A stretch of 64,000 bases of DNA from UTCFX2 sp963726375 (GTDB taxonomy: Bacteria; Chloroflexota; Anaerolineae; Anaerolineales; UBA4823). Positions 46,773 through 55,444 of this stretch are shown piece after piece. The position numbers were made by a program, and so were the translations under genes. Each line of letters opens with the position of its first letter. The stretch's first letter is position 1. The notes beneath the pieces were generated by a model. That model ran no database searches. It was not told the DNA's origin and saw nothing but the letters and a program-made list of their open reading frames with translations. The stretch is taken from NCBI GenBank assembly GCA_963726375.1, contig CAVSCE010000006.1, positions 62,001-126,000 of the forward strand, read 5' to 3'.

Positions 46773-46934
46773 TGTACGCTTGAAATGTGAATAGACGGTG
46801 TAAGAACAGTCCTGACCGTGGGCTACACAAACTATGAAGCCCTCGCCAGATTGATTGACTGCACCGTATTCAGGGATGATGCAGCAGAGCCCAGACTGAC
46901 AGTCCCGGATATTATTTATAAGGAGACAATTGAG

Positions 46935-47564
46935 ATGTTGAAAGGGCTTATTGGCAAGAAAGTCGGCATGACCCAGATTTTCGACGATACAGGTGCGGCT
47001 GTACCCGTGACACTCGTTGAAGCTGGGCCTTGCTATGTAACCCAGGTCCGTTCTGCGGATAAAGACGGCTACACAGCCATCCAAATGGGTTTTGAAGAGG
47101 CAAAGCCAAAGCGTCTTTCTGGTGGTCGATTGGGGCACCTGAAGCGCAACAACTTGCCTCCGTTGCGCTTTTTGCGCGAATTCAGGACGAAATCAGTTGA
47201 GATGCAAGAAGGCGATAAGCTGACGGTTGAGGTTTTCTCGGTTGGTGATTTTGTCGATGTAGTCGGAACGAGCAAGGGGAAGGGTTTCGCGGGAGCTGTC
47301 AAGCGGTACCATTTCGCTGGTGGACCCAAGACCCACGGCCAATCGGATCGTCAGCGCGCTCCAGGCTCTCGCGGGTCTGGCACGACCCCGGGCAGAGTAT
47401 ATAAAGGCGCCAAAGGTCCTGGTCATATGGGAAATGAACGCGTCACCACTCAAAACCTGAAGGTTGTTTTGGTCGATCAGGATCGCAACCTGATTGGTTT
47501 ACGCGGTTCAGTACCCGGCTCGAGAGGCGGCATTCTTATGATCAAGGAAGTCCGGAAACAGTAA
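46935..47564 (+). CDS. rplC: Ribosomal protein uL3
   Basis: A 210-residue protein from the ATG 46935 (MLKGLIGKKVGMTQIFDD), which follows AAGGAG; a longer in-frame extension to 46818 overlaps the structured leader and is rejected. The conserved GKGFAGAVKRYHFAGGPKTH and GSRGSGTTPGRVYKGAKGPG loops reach the peptidyl transferase centre. Intact. Confidence 0.97.
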   Translation: MLKGLIGKKVGMTQIFDDTGAAVPVTLVEAGPCYVTQVRSADKDGYTAIQMGFEEAKPKRLSGGRLGHLKRNNLPPLRFLREFRTKSVEMQEGDKLTVEVFSVGDFVDVVGTSKGKGFAGAVKRYHFAGGPKTHGQSDRQRAPGSRGSGTTPGRVYKGAKGPGHMGNERVTTQNLKVVLVDQDRNLIGLRGSVPGSRGGILMIKEVRKQ

Positions 47565-47596
47565 ATGGGCTGCTGGATCAAATGGGAGCAAATGAC

Positions 47597-48229
47597 ATGA
47601 AGGTAGATGTCTTGAATATGGAAGGGCAGAAAGTTCGGACTGTGGAGTTGCCAGCCGCGATTTTCGAAGCCCCGGTAAATGTTGATTTGATGCACCAGGC
47701 ATTCGTTCGCCAGATGGCAAACGCACGCCTGGGCACGCATAAGACCAAAGGCCGGAGTGAAGTCTCTGGCGGTGGCCGCAAACCTTGGCACCAGAAGGGC
47801 ACTGGTCGGGCTCGGCAGGGGTCTATTCGAGCAGCGCATTGGGTTGGTGGCGGTAAAGTCCACACCCCGAAACCGCGAGATTACTCGCAGGCGATGCCGA
47901 AAAAAATGCGCCAGGCGGCAATCCGTTCGGCTTTGACGGTGAAAGCTTCTGAAAGCGGAGTCGTTGTACTGGAAACCCTCGAGCTGCCTGAAATTAAAAC
48001 CCGACTGATGGCGCAGGCTCTGGACCGGTTAGTCGGTTCTTCCAGTGCGTTAATCTTGATCCCTGAAAAGGATGAAAGCTATCAGCGTGTGGTCCTCTCG
48101 ACCAATAATCTGCCAGATGCGAAGACTGTATTGGTCAACTACGTCAATATCCGCGATTTGCTTGGATATGATCGGCTGGTCTTCCCGCTTCCGGTGATCG
48201 AAAAACTTGAAGCGCTGCTAGTGAGTTAG
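47597..48229 (+). CDS. rplD: Ribosomal protein uL4
   Basis: A 210-residue protein starting MKVDVLNMEGQKVRTVELP; GGGAG lies upstream. The exit-tunnel loop is present (RSEVSGGGRKPWHQKGTGRA). In Escherichia coli this protein also regulates the S10 operon; here the leader before rplC is a candidate target. Intact. Confidence 0.96.
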   Translation: MKVDVLNMEGQKVRTVELPAAIFEAPVNVDLMHQAFVRQMANARLGTHKTKGRSEVSGGGRKPWHQKGTGRARQGSIRAAHWVGGGKVHTPKPRDYSQAMPKKMRQAAIRSALTVKASESGVVVLETLELPEIKTRLMAQALDRLVGSSSALILIPEKDESYQRVVLSTNNLPDAKTVLVNYVNIRDLLGYDRLVFPLPVIEKLEALLVS

Positions 48230-48241
48230 GTGGAGGAAGCA

Positions 48242-48544
48242 ATGACTACTTTATATGATGTGCTTCGGCGTCCACTGGTCACCGAGAAAACGAACTATCT
48301 GAACAGTCAGCTTCACCAGTATGCTTTTGAGGTCGCGACAGAGGCGACCAAAGGAATGGTGAAGGACGCTGTTGAAACGATTTTTGATGTCAAAGTCCTG
48401 CGAGTTAACGTGATGGTAATGCCTGCCAAGCAGAAGCGCAACCTTCGCAGCCGTCGTACCACAATCCGGCGAGGCAGCTTCAAGAAAGCAATCGTCACAC
48501 TTGCTCCTGGAGATACGATCGCACTATTTGAAGGAGTAAAATAA
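48242..48544 (+). CDS. rplW: Ribosomal protein uL23
   Basis: 100 residues from the ATG 48242, preceded by GGAGG; a GTG at 48230 is in frame but lies on the ribosome site itself. Family text: YDVLRRPLVTEKTNYLN and VNVMVMPAKQKRNLRSR. It lies at the tunnel exit, where trigger factor and SRP dock. The stop overlaps the rplB start. Intact. Confidence 0.96.
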   Translation: MTTLYDVLRRPLVTEKTNYLNSQLHQYAFEVATEATKGMVKDAVETIFDVKVLRVNVMVMPAKQKRNLRSRRTTIRRGSFKKAIVTLAPGDTIALFEGVK

Positions 48545-49377
48545 TGGGCGTCAAGAAATATAAACCCGTTACTCCTGGCACACGGGGTATGACCGGGTAC
48601 TCGTTCGAGGAGATCACAAAATCTACCCCTGAACGTTCTCTGATCCAGTCCCTGCGGAAGAGTGGTGGACGCAATGCTTATGGTCGCGTAACCGTCCGAC
48701 ACCGAGGTGGTGGACACCGCCGGAATTTAAGGCTTGTAGATTTCAAGCGTGAGAAATTCGGCATTCCAGCTCGTGTTGCTGCCATTGAATATGATCCAAA
48801 TCGGACAGCACGCCTTGCTTTGCTGTTTTATGCCGATGGGGAGAAGCGTTACATCATCGCGCCGCTTGATCTGCGGGTTGGAGACACGGTCCTCTCTGGA
48901 TCTGGGGCGGAAGTTCGTCCTGGAAACTGCCTCCCGATTTCGAATATCCCGGTCGGGACATTGGTCCACAATATCGAGCTCAAAGAAGGTCGCGGAGGTC
49001 AACTTGTGCGTGCGGCCGGCGTTTCAGCACAGCTCCTTGCAAAAGAAGGTGATCATGCTCAGATTCGCATGCCTTCTGGTGAGGTGAGGTTGGTTCGTCA
49101 GACCTGTTATGCAACCGTTGGCCAGGTTGGTAATCTGGAACATAGCAATATAAAGCTTGGGAAAGCTGGTCGTAAGCGACACATGGGCATTCGCCCAACC
49201 GTGCGCGGCACAGCCATGTCCCCCCGCGACCATCCGCATGGTGGCGGTGAAGGTCGCCAGCCGATTGGTATGCCTAGCCCAAAGAGCCCGTGGGGTAAAC
49301 CCACCCTGGGCGCCAAGACACGGCGGAATAAGAAGACGGATAAGTTTATCGTCCGCCGGCGTGGAAAGAAACGCTAA
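48544..49377 (+). CDS. rplB: Ribosomal protein uL2
   Basis: A 277-residue protein needed for subunit joining and peptidyl transfer. It has the signature NAYGRVTVRHRGGGHRR and the functional His loop RDHPHGGGEGRQPIG near the C-terminus, then KTRRNKKTDKFIVRRR. Starts 1 nt inside the rplW stop. Intact. Confidence 0.97.
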   Translation: MGVKKYKPVTPGTRGMTGYSFEEITKSTPERSLIQSLRKSGGRNAYGRVTVRHRGGGHRRNLRLVDFKREKFGIPARVAAIEYDPNRTARLALLFYADGEKRYIIAPLDLRVGDTVLSGSGAEVRPGNCLPISNIPVGTLVHNIELKEGRGGQLVRAAGVSAQLLAKEGDHAQIRMPSGEVRLVRQTCYATVGQVGNLEHSNIKLGKAGRKRHMGIRPTVRGTAMSPRDHPHGGGEGRQPIGMPSPKSPWGKPTLGAKTRRNKKTDKFIVRRRGKKR

Positions 49378-49433
49378 GAGATTATCAGCATAACGCTTTG
49401 TGATGCGTTAGCGAGATTGTTGGAGATAAGATT

Positions 49434-49712
49434 ATGGGACGATCGTTAAAAAAAGGCCCGTTTATCGATGCGAAGCTGCTTAAGAAAATCGAGCTCATGA
49501 ACGAGCGCGGTGATAAGAAGGTAATTCGCACCTGGAGCCGAGCCAGTACCATTTTCCCCCAGATGGTTGGCCACACTATCGCTGTTCATGATGGACGCCG
49601 GCATGTTCCGATTTACATCACTGAAAATATGGTTGGTCATAAATTGGGTGAGTTCGCACCCACGCGCCTCTTCCGCGGCCATGTCGCCGAAAAGAAAGTG
49701 AAGAGAGGGTAA
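49434..49712 (+). CDS. rpsS: Ribosomal protein uS19
   Basis: A 92-residue protein of the 30S head that contacts uS13 and tRNA. It starts MGRSLKKGPFIDAKLLKKIE and has IAVHDGRRHVPIYITENMVG and LGEFAPTRLFRGH. GGAG-type site upstream. Intact. Confidence 0.97.
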   Translation: MGRSLKKGPFIDAKLLKKIELMNERGDKKVIRTWSRASTIFPQMVGHTIAVHDGRRHVPIYITENMVGHKLGEFAPTRLFRGHVAEKKVKRG

Positions 49713-49717
49713 AAGCC

Positions 49718-50065
49718 ATGCCGACGGATATTTTTGCTCAGGCTCGCTTTATTCCAATTTCTGCCCAGAAGGTGCGCTTGGTTGCTGACCTTGTCCGCGG
49801 CAGGGATGTAGTGGATGCACTGACACTCCTGAAATTTACGCCAAATTATGCTGCCGATCCGGTGTCTAAGGTCGTTGCGTCCGCAATGGCGAACGGCGAG
49901 GAAAACTTCGGTGTAAGCCGCGACGAAATGTTCATCTACAAGATAACTGCGGATGAAGCACCAACTCGTAAATGGCGGCGATTTGGTGCACGCGGGCGGT
50001 TCAAGCCCTGGCTGCGGCGGACCTCGCACATCACCGTCATCCTGCGAGAGCGGGAAGGTAAGTAA
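49718..50065 (+). CDS. rplV: Ribosomal protein uL22
   Basis: A 115-residue protein lining the exit tunnel. It has RFIPISAQKVRLVADLVRGR at the N-terminus and a C-terminal hairpin (RRFGARGRFKPWLRRTSHIT). It follows rpsS by 5 nt. Intact. Confidence 0.96.
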   Translation: MPTDIFAQARFIPISAQKVRLVADLVRGRDVVDALTLLKFTPNYAADPVSKVVASAMANGEENFGVSRDEMFIYKITADEAPTRKWRRFGARGRFKPWLRRTSHITVILREREGK

Positions 50066-50074
50066 GGAGATCAT

Positions 50075-50752
50075 ATGGGCCGAAAAGTACATCCAATCGG
50101 ATTTCGTTTGAAAATCAATAAGACCTGGGAAGGCCGCTGGTTTGCCGAAGGTAAAGAGTATGTTGAAAACCTGCACCAGGACTTCCACCTGCGTGAACTG
50201 GTTCGCAATGAAGCCCCCAAGGCGGGCGTGTCCCGTGTTGAGGTGGAACGGTTCCCAGGAAAAGTAAAGATTATCGTCCATACCGCCAAACCGGGCATCT
50301 TAATTGGCCGAAAAGGCGAAAATGTGAAAAAGATCCGCCAGAGCCTGGAGAGTGTCGTCGGGAAAAAGATCGATTTGGAAATCAAAGAGATAAAGGCTCC
50401 CGATCTGGATGCTTACCTGGTCGCACAGAACATTGCTGAGCAGCTGGAGCGACGGATTAGCTACCAGCGAGCAATGAAGCGTGCCCTTCAACAGGCTTCT
50501 CGCCAGGGTGGGGAAGGCATTCGTATTGAAGTTTCTGGACGATTGAGCGGTGCTGAAATGGCGCGCACTGTAAATATGCGTGAGGGAAAAGTCCCTCGCC
50601 AAACGTTGAGAGCGGATATCGACTACGCCAAATCTGAAGCCTTGACAACTTATGGCCGCATTGGCGTGAAAGTTTGGATTTACAAAGGCGAAGTCCTTCC
50701 CGAGGTTGAGGAAAGACTAAAATCAACCGAAGGCGTGTATGTGAGTGAATAA
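50075..50752 (+). CDS. rpsC: Ribosomal protein uS3
   Basis: A 225-residue protein with an N-terminal segment MGRKVHPIGFRLKINKTWEG, a KH domain with the GRKGE loop (KPGILIGRKGENVKKI) and a C-terminal part with RIEVSGRLSGAEMARTV. It helps form the mRNA entry site. AAGGAG precedes it. Intact. An 89-nt gap separates it from rplP. Confidence 0.97.
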   Translation: MGRKVHPIGFRLKINKTWEGRWFAEGKEYVENLHQDFHLRELVRNEAPKAGVSRVEVERFPGKVKIIVHTAKPGILIGRKGENVKKIRQSLESVVGKKIDLEIKEIKAPDLDAYLVAQNIAEQLERRISYQRAMKRALQQASRQGGEGIRIEVSGRLSGAEMARTVNMREGKVPRQTLRADIDYAKSEALTTYGRIGVKVWIYKGEVLPEVEERLKSTEGVYVSE

Positions 50753-50841
50753 TCAGGTGAATTATTGACCCGCGCAGGTATGAGCAAATTGGGCTCTCCT
50801 GAACGCTGGCGGTTTCACACTGGAAAAGCGAGGTTGTTATT

Positions 50842-51270
50842 ATGTTAATGCCTAAGCGTGTAAAGTGGCGCAAGCAAATGCGCGGCCGAATGAAAGGCAA
50901 AGCGGTCCGAGGTTCGGATGTCGTCTTTGGTGATTATGGTTTGAAAGCGATGGAACCCGGCTGGGTATCTGCTCGCCAAATCGAAGCTGCCCGGCGGGCG
51001 ATTGTTCGAGAAATGAAGCGTCATGGAAAAATTTGGATCCGGATCTTCCCCGATAAGCCTGTGACCCACAAACCCGCTGAGACGCGAATGGGTAAAGGAA
51101 AAGGGAATGTGGAGTATTGGGTGGCTGTTGTCAAACCTGGCCGGATCATGTTTGAGATCGGTGGAGGATTGACGGAAGATGTTGCAAAGGAAGCCCTGCG
51201 TTTGGCCCAGTACAAATTCTCGATCAGAACCAAGATCGTGGGTCGTCACGATATGGTAGGAGGCGAGTAA
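50842..51270 (+). CDS. rplP: Ribosomal protein uL16
   Basis: A 142-residue protein near the A-site tRNA elbow. Family text: LMPKRVKWRKQMRGRMKG, then RIFPDKPVTHKPAETRMGKG and GNVEYWVAVVKPGRIMFEI. The stop overlaps the rpmC start by one base (TAATG). Intact. Confidence 0.97.
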   Translation: MLMPKRVKWRKQMRGRMKGKAVRGSDVVFGDYGLKAMEPGWVSARQIEAARRAIVREMKRHGKIWIRIFPDKPVTHKPAETRMGKGKGNVEYWVAVVKPGRIMFEIGGGLTEDVAKEALRLAQYKFSIRTKIVGRHDMVGGE

Positions 51271-51485
51271 TGGCCGAAAAGAATAAGAAGTATCATGAGA
51301 TGTCATCGGACGAGCTTTTCAAAAAAATGAATGACGCCCGCGAAGAGTTGATGAAACTCAGATTTCAGCAGGCGACTGGGGAACTGACGGATTACACCCG
51401 CATGCGGCATACTCGTCAGCTTATTGCCCGCCTGATGACCATTCTTCATGAGCGAGAGTTGAAAGTTGTTGGAGGTGAGCAATGA
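51270..51485 (+). CDS. rpmC: Ribosomal protein uL29
   Basis: A 71-residue two-helix protein at the tunnel exit. It has the family pattern MSSDELFKKMNDAREELMKL and TRQLIARLMTILHER. The overlaps with rplP (1 nt) and rpsQ (4 nt) show tight coupling. Intact. Confidence 0.96.
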   Translation: MAEKNKKYHEMSSDELFKKMNDAREELMKLRFQQATGELTDYTRMRHTRQLIARLMTILHERELKVVGGEQ

Positions 51486-51778
51486 ACACTCGCCGTCGCT
51501 TGATCGGTGTAGTTACCAGCGATAAGATGCAAAAGACCGTTGTTGTGGAAATCGCGCGCACATACAGTCATCCACTCTATAAAAAAGTTGTCCACTCCCG
51601 CCATCGTTTGATGGCTCATGATGAGTTGGGTTGCCAAATTGGCGATAAGGTTCAAATTATTGAGAGCCGTCCGTATTCAAGGCACACTCGCTGGGCTGTG
51701 GAGTCAATATTAGGACATAACATTGAGGCTGCGAGTGAACCGATGCCTGAGGCGTTGGAACTGGAGGAAAGGGAATGA
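51482..51778 (+). CDS. rpsQ: Ribosomal protein uS17
   Basis: A 98-residue protein; it binds 16S rRNA helix 11. It has RLIGVVTSDKMQKTVVVEIA and GDKVQIIESRPYSRHTRW. Start and stop both overlap neighbours by 4 nt (ATGA). The C-terminal acidic tail (EPMPEALELEERE) is slightly extended. Intact. Confidence 0.97.
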   Translation: MNTRRRLIGVVTSDKMQKTVVVEIARTYSHPLYKKVVHSRHRLMAHDELGCQIGDKVQIIESRPYSRHTRWAVESILGHNIEAASEPMPEALELEERE

Positions 51779-52146
51779 TCCAGCACGAGACGCGTCTGAA
51801 AGTTGCTGATAACACTGGCGCGCGCGAGCTTCTGGTGATCCACATCACTGGTGGTTCCACCCGTTTTTCAGGGCGTGTGGGTGATGTCGTAGTCGCGACA
51901 GTAAAATCCGCAACGCCGACAGGTTCTGTCAAGAAAAGCGATATTGTCAAAGCAGTAATCGTTCGCACCTCAAAAGAGTGGCGGCGTGAAGATGGTTCGA
52001 CCATCAGATTTGATGATAACGCAGCAGTTATCCTGGATACGGATGGGAAAAATCCAAAAGGGACTCGCATTTTTGGTCCAGTAGCTCGTGAATTACGCGA
52101 AAAAGGTTTTATGAAGATCGTTTCCTTGGCCCCCGAGGTCCTTTAG
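51775..52146 (+). CDS. rplN: Ribosomal protein uL14
   Basis: A 123-residue protein; it binds 23S rRNA and the silencing factor RsfS. It begins MIQHETRLKVADNTGARELL and has GTRIFGPVARELREKGFMKI at the C-terminus. Starts inside the rpsQ stop. Intact. Confidence 0.97.
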   Translation: MIQHETRLKVADNTGARELLVIHITGGSTRFSGRVGDVVVATVKSATPTGSVKKSDIVKAVIVRTSKEWRREDGSTIRFDDNAAVILDTDGKNPKGTRIFGPVARELREKGFMKIVSLAPEVL

Positions 52147-52185
52147 GAACTTCGGATAAGCGATGGAGACGCAGGAGCGAGAGCT

Positions 52186-52515
52186 GTGAAAGTGAAGATT
52201 CGCAAAGGTGATACCGTTCAGGTTATTAGCGGTCGCTTGGAAGACAAAGGTAAGAAAGGCGAAGTGATTAAAGTCTTACCTGAGGACCGGCGAGTAGTTG
52301 TGCAGGGTGTGAACATGCGTAAAAAACACCAGCGCCAGGTACAGACCAAAGGGCGAACGTTAAATCCTGGAATTATTGAGTTTGAAGCGCCGATTTCGAT
52401 TTCGAACGTCATGCTGATTTGTCCATCTTGTGGGGAACCGACACGTGTGTTGGTCGTCCGCAAGGATGAGAGCGTGCAGCGGATGTGCAAGAAATGCCAG
52501 GCACAGTTCGAATAG
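52186..52515 (+). CDS. rplX: Ribosomal protein uL24
   Basis: A 109-residue protein from a GTG start at 52186, behind an AGGAGCGAG-type site. It has the KOW motif KKGEVIKVLPEDRRVVVQGV and a C-terminal CPSCGEPTRV with CKKC, a zinc-ribbon-like end seen in many bacterial uL24. It initiates 50S assembly. Intact. Confidence 0.95.
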   Translation: MKVKIRKGDTVQVISGRLEDKGKKGEVIKVLPEDRRVVVQGVNMRKKHQRQVQTKGRTLNPGIIEFEAPISISNVMLICPSCGEPTRVLVVRKDESVQRMCKKCQAQFE

Positions 52516-52537
52516 TCGGCTGATTGGGAGCACGATA

Positions 52538-53086
52538 ATGGGCCATGTATTAAAAGATCGTTATCTGAACGAAGTGATGCCGGCACTGATGAAGTCGCTG
52601 AAAGTGACGAACGTCATGCAAGTGCCGCACATTGAGAAAGTTATCATAAACATCGGGTTGGGCGAAGCCCTGGATAATGCCAAAGCCCTCGATGCCGCTG
52701 TGGGTGACCTGAACTTGATCGCGGGTCAGAAACCAGTTGTCACCAAAGCTCGAAAAAGCATCGCGAATTTCAAGCTTCGCGAAGGGCGAGCAATCGGCGC
52801 AAAAGTGACTCTGCGCGGCGAGCGAATGTGGTCCTTCATGGATCGCCTGATGAATATTGCTCTGCCACGAGTGCGCGACTTCCGGGGAGTCTCACCAGAT
52901 GCTTTTGATGGGCGTGGTAATTACACCCTGGGTTTGCGAGAGCAATTGGTGTTCCCCGAGATCGAATACGACAAGATCGACAAACTGCGCGGCCTGGAGG
53001 TAACGATCGTTACCTCTGCGACAAACGATGACCACGGTCGTCAATTGCTTCAGCTGCTTGGTATGCCGTTCAAAAAGGAAGGTTAA
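52538..53086 (+). CDS. rplE: Ribosomal protein uL5
   Basis: A 182-residue protein from the ATG 52538 (MGHVLKDRYLNEVMPALMK), preceded by GGGAG; a longer in-frame extension overlaps rplX and is rejected. It has HIEKVIINIGLGEALDNAKA, TKARKSIANFKLREGRAIGA and IVTSATNDDHGRQLLQLLG. It binds 5S rRNA in the central protuberance. Intact. Confidence 0.97.
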   Translation: MGHVLKDRYLNEVMPALMKSLKVTNVMQVPHIEKVIINIGLGEALDNAKALDAAVGDLNLIAGQKPVVTKARKSIANFKLREGRAIGAKVTLRGERMWSFMDRLMNIALPRVRDFRGVSPDAFDGRGNYTLGLREQLVFPEIEYDKIDKLRGLEVTIVTSATNDDHGRQLLQLLGMPFKKEG

Positions 53087-53089
53087 CCG

Positions 53090-53272
53090 ATGGCAAAGAA
53101 AAGCATGATTATCCGGGAGACGCGGAGAAAATATCCTACTCGCGTGCGGAATCGCTGCAAAGTATGCGGCCGGCCACGCGGCTATTATCGCCGTTTTGGA
53201 TTATGCCGGATTTGTCTACGTGAACTGGCGCTAGAAGGTAAAATCCCGGGCGTTACTAAGTCTTCCTGGTAG
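53090..53272 (+). CDS. rpsN: Ribosomal protein uS14, zinc-binding (type Z)
   Basis: A 60-residue protein of the short type with four zinc-binding Cys: CKVCGRPRGYYRRFGLCRIC. It starts 3 nt after rplE and ends GKIPGVTKSSW, the typical terminus of this form. Zinc-free paralogues are sometimes present elsewhere in genomes. Intact. Confidence 0.97.
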   Translation: MAKKSMIIRETRRKYPTRVRNRCKVCGRPRGYYRRFGLCRICLRELALEGKIPGVTKSSW

Positions 53273-53291
53273 CCGGGCGGAGGTTTAGAAG

Positions 53292-53705
53292 ATGAATATT
53301 ACAGATCCTATCGGCGATATGTTAACCCGCATTCGGAATGCGGTAATGTCTGGTCACACAACTGTGGCGGTTCCTGGATCGCACATTAAGCAGGACATTG
53401 CGAAGATTTTACAGGACGAAGGCTATATCAGTGGGTTTGAACTCGTAGATGGTAAGGTTGTCGGATCCACCATCTTGAGAATTCAGCTGAAATATGTCGG
53501 TGAGCGTCGCGAACGGCGATCAGTGATCTCCGGTCTTGAGCGCATCAGTCGCCCCGGTCGACGGGTATACACCAACAAACAGGAAATCCCCTGGGTGTTG
53601 TCTGGATTGGGCATTGCGATTGTTTCCACACCCAAGGGTGTGATGACCGGCCAGCGCGCTCGCCAGTTGGGTGTTGGCGGCGAGGTCCTTTGCAAAGTCT
53701 GGTAA
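53292..53705 (+). CDS. rpsH: Ribosomal protein uS8
   Basis: A 137-residue 16S rRNA-binding protein; it regulates the spc operon in some bacteria. It has TDPIGDMLTRIRNAVMSGHT, RRVYTNKQEIPWVLSGLGIA and IVSTPKGVMTGQRARQLGVG. GGCGGAGG precedes the ATG. Intact. Confidence 0.97.
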   Translation: MNITDPIGDMLTRIRNAVMSGHTTVAVPGSHIKQDIAKILQDEGYISGFELVDGKVVGSTILRIQLKYVGERRERRSVISGLERISRPGRRVYTNKQEIPWVLSGLGIAIVSTPKGVMTGQRARQLGVGGEVLCKVW

Positions 53706-53715
53706 GGAGGTTCTG

Positions 53716-54258
53716 GTGTCTAGAATTGGTCGCATGCCAATTGTTGTTCCTGAGAAAGTAGACGTGGAAGTGAAAGGTTCTTCGGTCCGAATCAAAGGCC
53801 CGAAAGGTGAAATGCAGCGGACTTTTCCTCCTTCTATGATCATAGATCTGGATGATGGTGTCATTGAAGTGAAACGCGCCACTGATGGGCGTATGGACCG
53901 CTCCCTTCATGGGATGACCCGTGCGCTGATTAATAATATGGTAGTTGGCGTCAGCTCTGGCTTTGAAAAAACCCTGGAGGTGAACGGTGTAGGTTACCGC
54001 GCCGAGGTCCAGGGGCAGAACCTCGTCCTGTATGTCGGTTATTCACATCCCGTTGTTATGGAACCGCCAGTTGGGATTTCCTTCAACACGGATAATAAAA
54101 CCCGTCAAATCAAAGTCATGGGTTACGATAAAGCGCTTGTCGGCCAAATTGCGGCCGATATTCGAAAAGTTCGACCTCCGGAACCCTACAAGGGCAAGGG
54201 AATTAAGTATCTGGACGAGAAAATCCGCCGCAAGGCTGGCAAGGCTGGTAAGGTGTAA
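53716..54258 (+). CDS. rplF: Ribosomal protein uL6
   Basis: About 180 residues from GTG 53716 (SRIGRMPIVVPEKVDVEVKG), chosen because AAGGAGG lies just upstream. It has YSHPVVMEPPVGISFNTDNK and RPPEPYKGKGIKYLDEKIRR, the 23S-binding C-terminal end. It lies near the factor-binding site. Intact. Confidence 0.96.
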   Translation: MSRIGRMPIVVPEKVDVEVKGSSVRIKGPKGEMQRTFPPSMIIDLDDGVIEVKRATDGRMDRSLHGMTRALINNMVVGVSSGFEKTLEVNGVGYRAEVQGQNLVLYVGYSHPVVMEPPVGISFNTDNKTRQIKVMGYDKALVGQIAADIRKVRPPEPYKGKGIKYLDEKIRRKAGKAGKV

Positions 54259-54260
54259 TC

Positions 54261-54629
54261 ATGGGTACGATGAAATCACGTTCAGAAGCTCGAAACCGCA
54301 GGCATTTGCGCGTTCGTATGCATGTCCACGGTACCCCCGAGCGGCCTCGTCTCTGTGTATTTCGCAGCATGGCTGAGATTTATGCACAGGTTATCGATGA
54401 TAACGCCGGCCACACCCTGGTCTCTGCCTCCACGATCGATCAAGAGCTGCGTTCAAAGGCTGGCGGTTTGAAGAAAACCGAACAGGCCAGCCTGGTAGGC
54501 AAAGCTGTTGCGGAGCGCGCCATGGCAAAAGGGATTGATAAGGTCGTATTCGACCGCGGTGGTTACCGTTACATCGGGCGTGTGAAAGCCTTGGCAGACG
54601 CGGCTCGAGAAGGCGGACTGGAGTTCTAG
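54261..54629 (+). CDS. rplR: Ribosomal protein uL18
   Basis: A 122-residue protein that binds 5S rRNA. It has RHLRVRMHVHGTPERPRLCV and VFDRGGYRYIGRVKALADAA followed by REGGLEF at the end. The start is 2 nt after rplF. Intact. Confidence 0.97.
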   Translation: MGTMKSRSEARNRRHLRVRMHVHGTPERPRLCVFRSMAEIYAQVIDDNAGHTLVSASTIDQELRSKAGGLKKTEQASLVGKAVAERAMAKGIDKVVFDRGGYRYIGRVKALADAAREGGLEF

Positions 54630-54682
54630 CAGCTGCAGGTTAGGCTGCAAGAAGCAGCCTGATGCAGCTTAAGGAGAAGGTT

Positions 54683-55216
54683 ATGTCAGACTACGAATTC
54701 AGTGAATTTACGCCACAGGAATTGGACGAGCGTGTAGTTGATATCGCACGTGTTGCAAAAGTGGTTAAAGGTGGGCGGCGTTTCTCGTTCCGAGTTACCG
54801 TTGTGGTTGGGGATAATCGCGGCAGTGTGGGTGTTGGAATAGGCAAGGCAAATGCCGTGCCAGATGCGATGCGGAAAGCCTCAGAGCACGCGCGGAAAGA
54901 CATGCATAAGGTGTCAACCTACAAAACAACGATTCCCCACGAGGTACTTGGACAGGTCAGCGGCGCCCGGGTGTTGTTAAAACCGGCTTCAGCTGGAACC
55001 GGGGTTATTGCAGGTGGTGGAGTTCGCGCCGTGCTCGAAGCGGTAGGAATATCTGATATTCTGACCAAATCACTCGGCAGTAATAATATCTTGAATGTGG
55101 TTGAAGCGACGATGTCTGCTTTGGATCAATTGAAATTCCCAGAACAGGAAGCGATGCGCCGAGGAAAATCGGCTAAGGATCTTGCCCCTTACTGGGAGAG
55201 GAGCAAAAATGCCTAA
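54683..55216 (+). CDS. rpsE: Ribosomal protein uS5
   Basis: A 177-residue protein from the ATG 54683 (MSDYEFSEFTPQELDERVVD), behind AAGGAG. It has KVVKGGRRFSFRVTVVVGDN, SVGVGIGKANAVPDAMRKAS and ILTKSLGSNNILNVVEATMS; it is involved in decoding accuracy. The stop overlaps rpmD by 8 nt. Intact. Confidence 0.97.
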   Translation: MSDYEFSEFTPQELDERVVDIARVAKVVKGGRRFSFRVTVVVGDNRGSVGVGIGKANAVPDAMRKASEHARKDMHKVSTYKTTIPHEVLGQVSGARVLLKPASAGTGVIAGGGVRAVLEAVGISDILTKSLGSNNILNVVEATMSALDQLKFPEQEAMRRGKSAKDLAPYWERSKNA

Positions 55217-55436
55217 AGCAGCCGCTTCAAAACAAAAAGCTCCCCAGCCCAAGGTTATTCGGATAACCCTGGTGAAGAGTCCAATTGGCTATTCAGTTCG
55301 CCACAAGGCGACGGTTCGCGCATTGGGCTTGTGCCGCATGAACCAGACGGTCGAGCAGGTGGATTCTCCTACGCTGCGTGGCATGCTTGCCAAAGTGAAC
55401 CATCTGGTTGAGATAGAGGAAGCTACAGAAGCATAG
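55209..55436 (+). CDS. rpmD: Ribosomal protein uL30
   Basis: A 75-residue protein from the ATG 55209, behind GAGGAG: MPKAAASKQKAPQPKVIRIT, then LVKSPIGYSVRHKATVRALG. The first 14 residues are a Lys/Ala extension before the usual start of the family. A longer in-frame start at 55182 overlaps rpsE more and is rejected. Intact. Confidence 0.94.
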   Translation: MPKAAASKQKAPQPKVIRITLVKSPIGYSVRHKATVRALGLCRMNQTVEQVDSPTLRGMLAKVNHLVEIEEATEA

Positions 55437-55444
55437 GGAATAAG

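Noticed and set aside
46818..46934. Longer N-terminus for uL3
   Set aside because: The extension has no similarity to uL3 and covers the structured leader, while the ATG at 46935 has a strong ribosome site.
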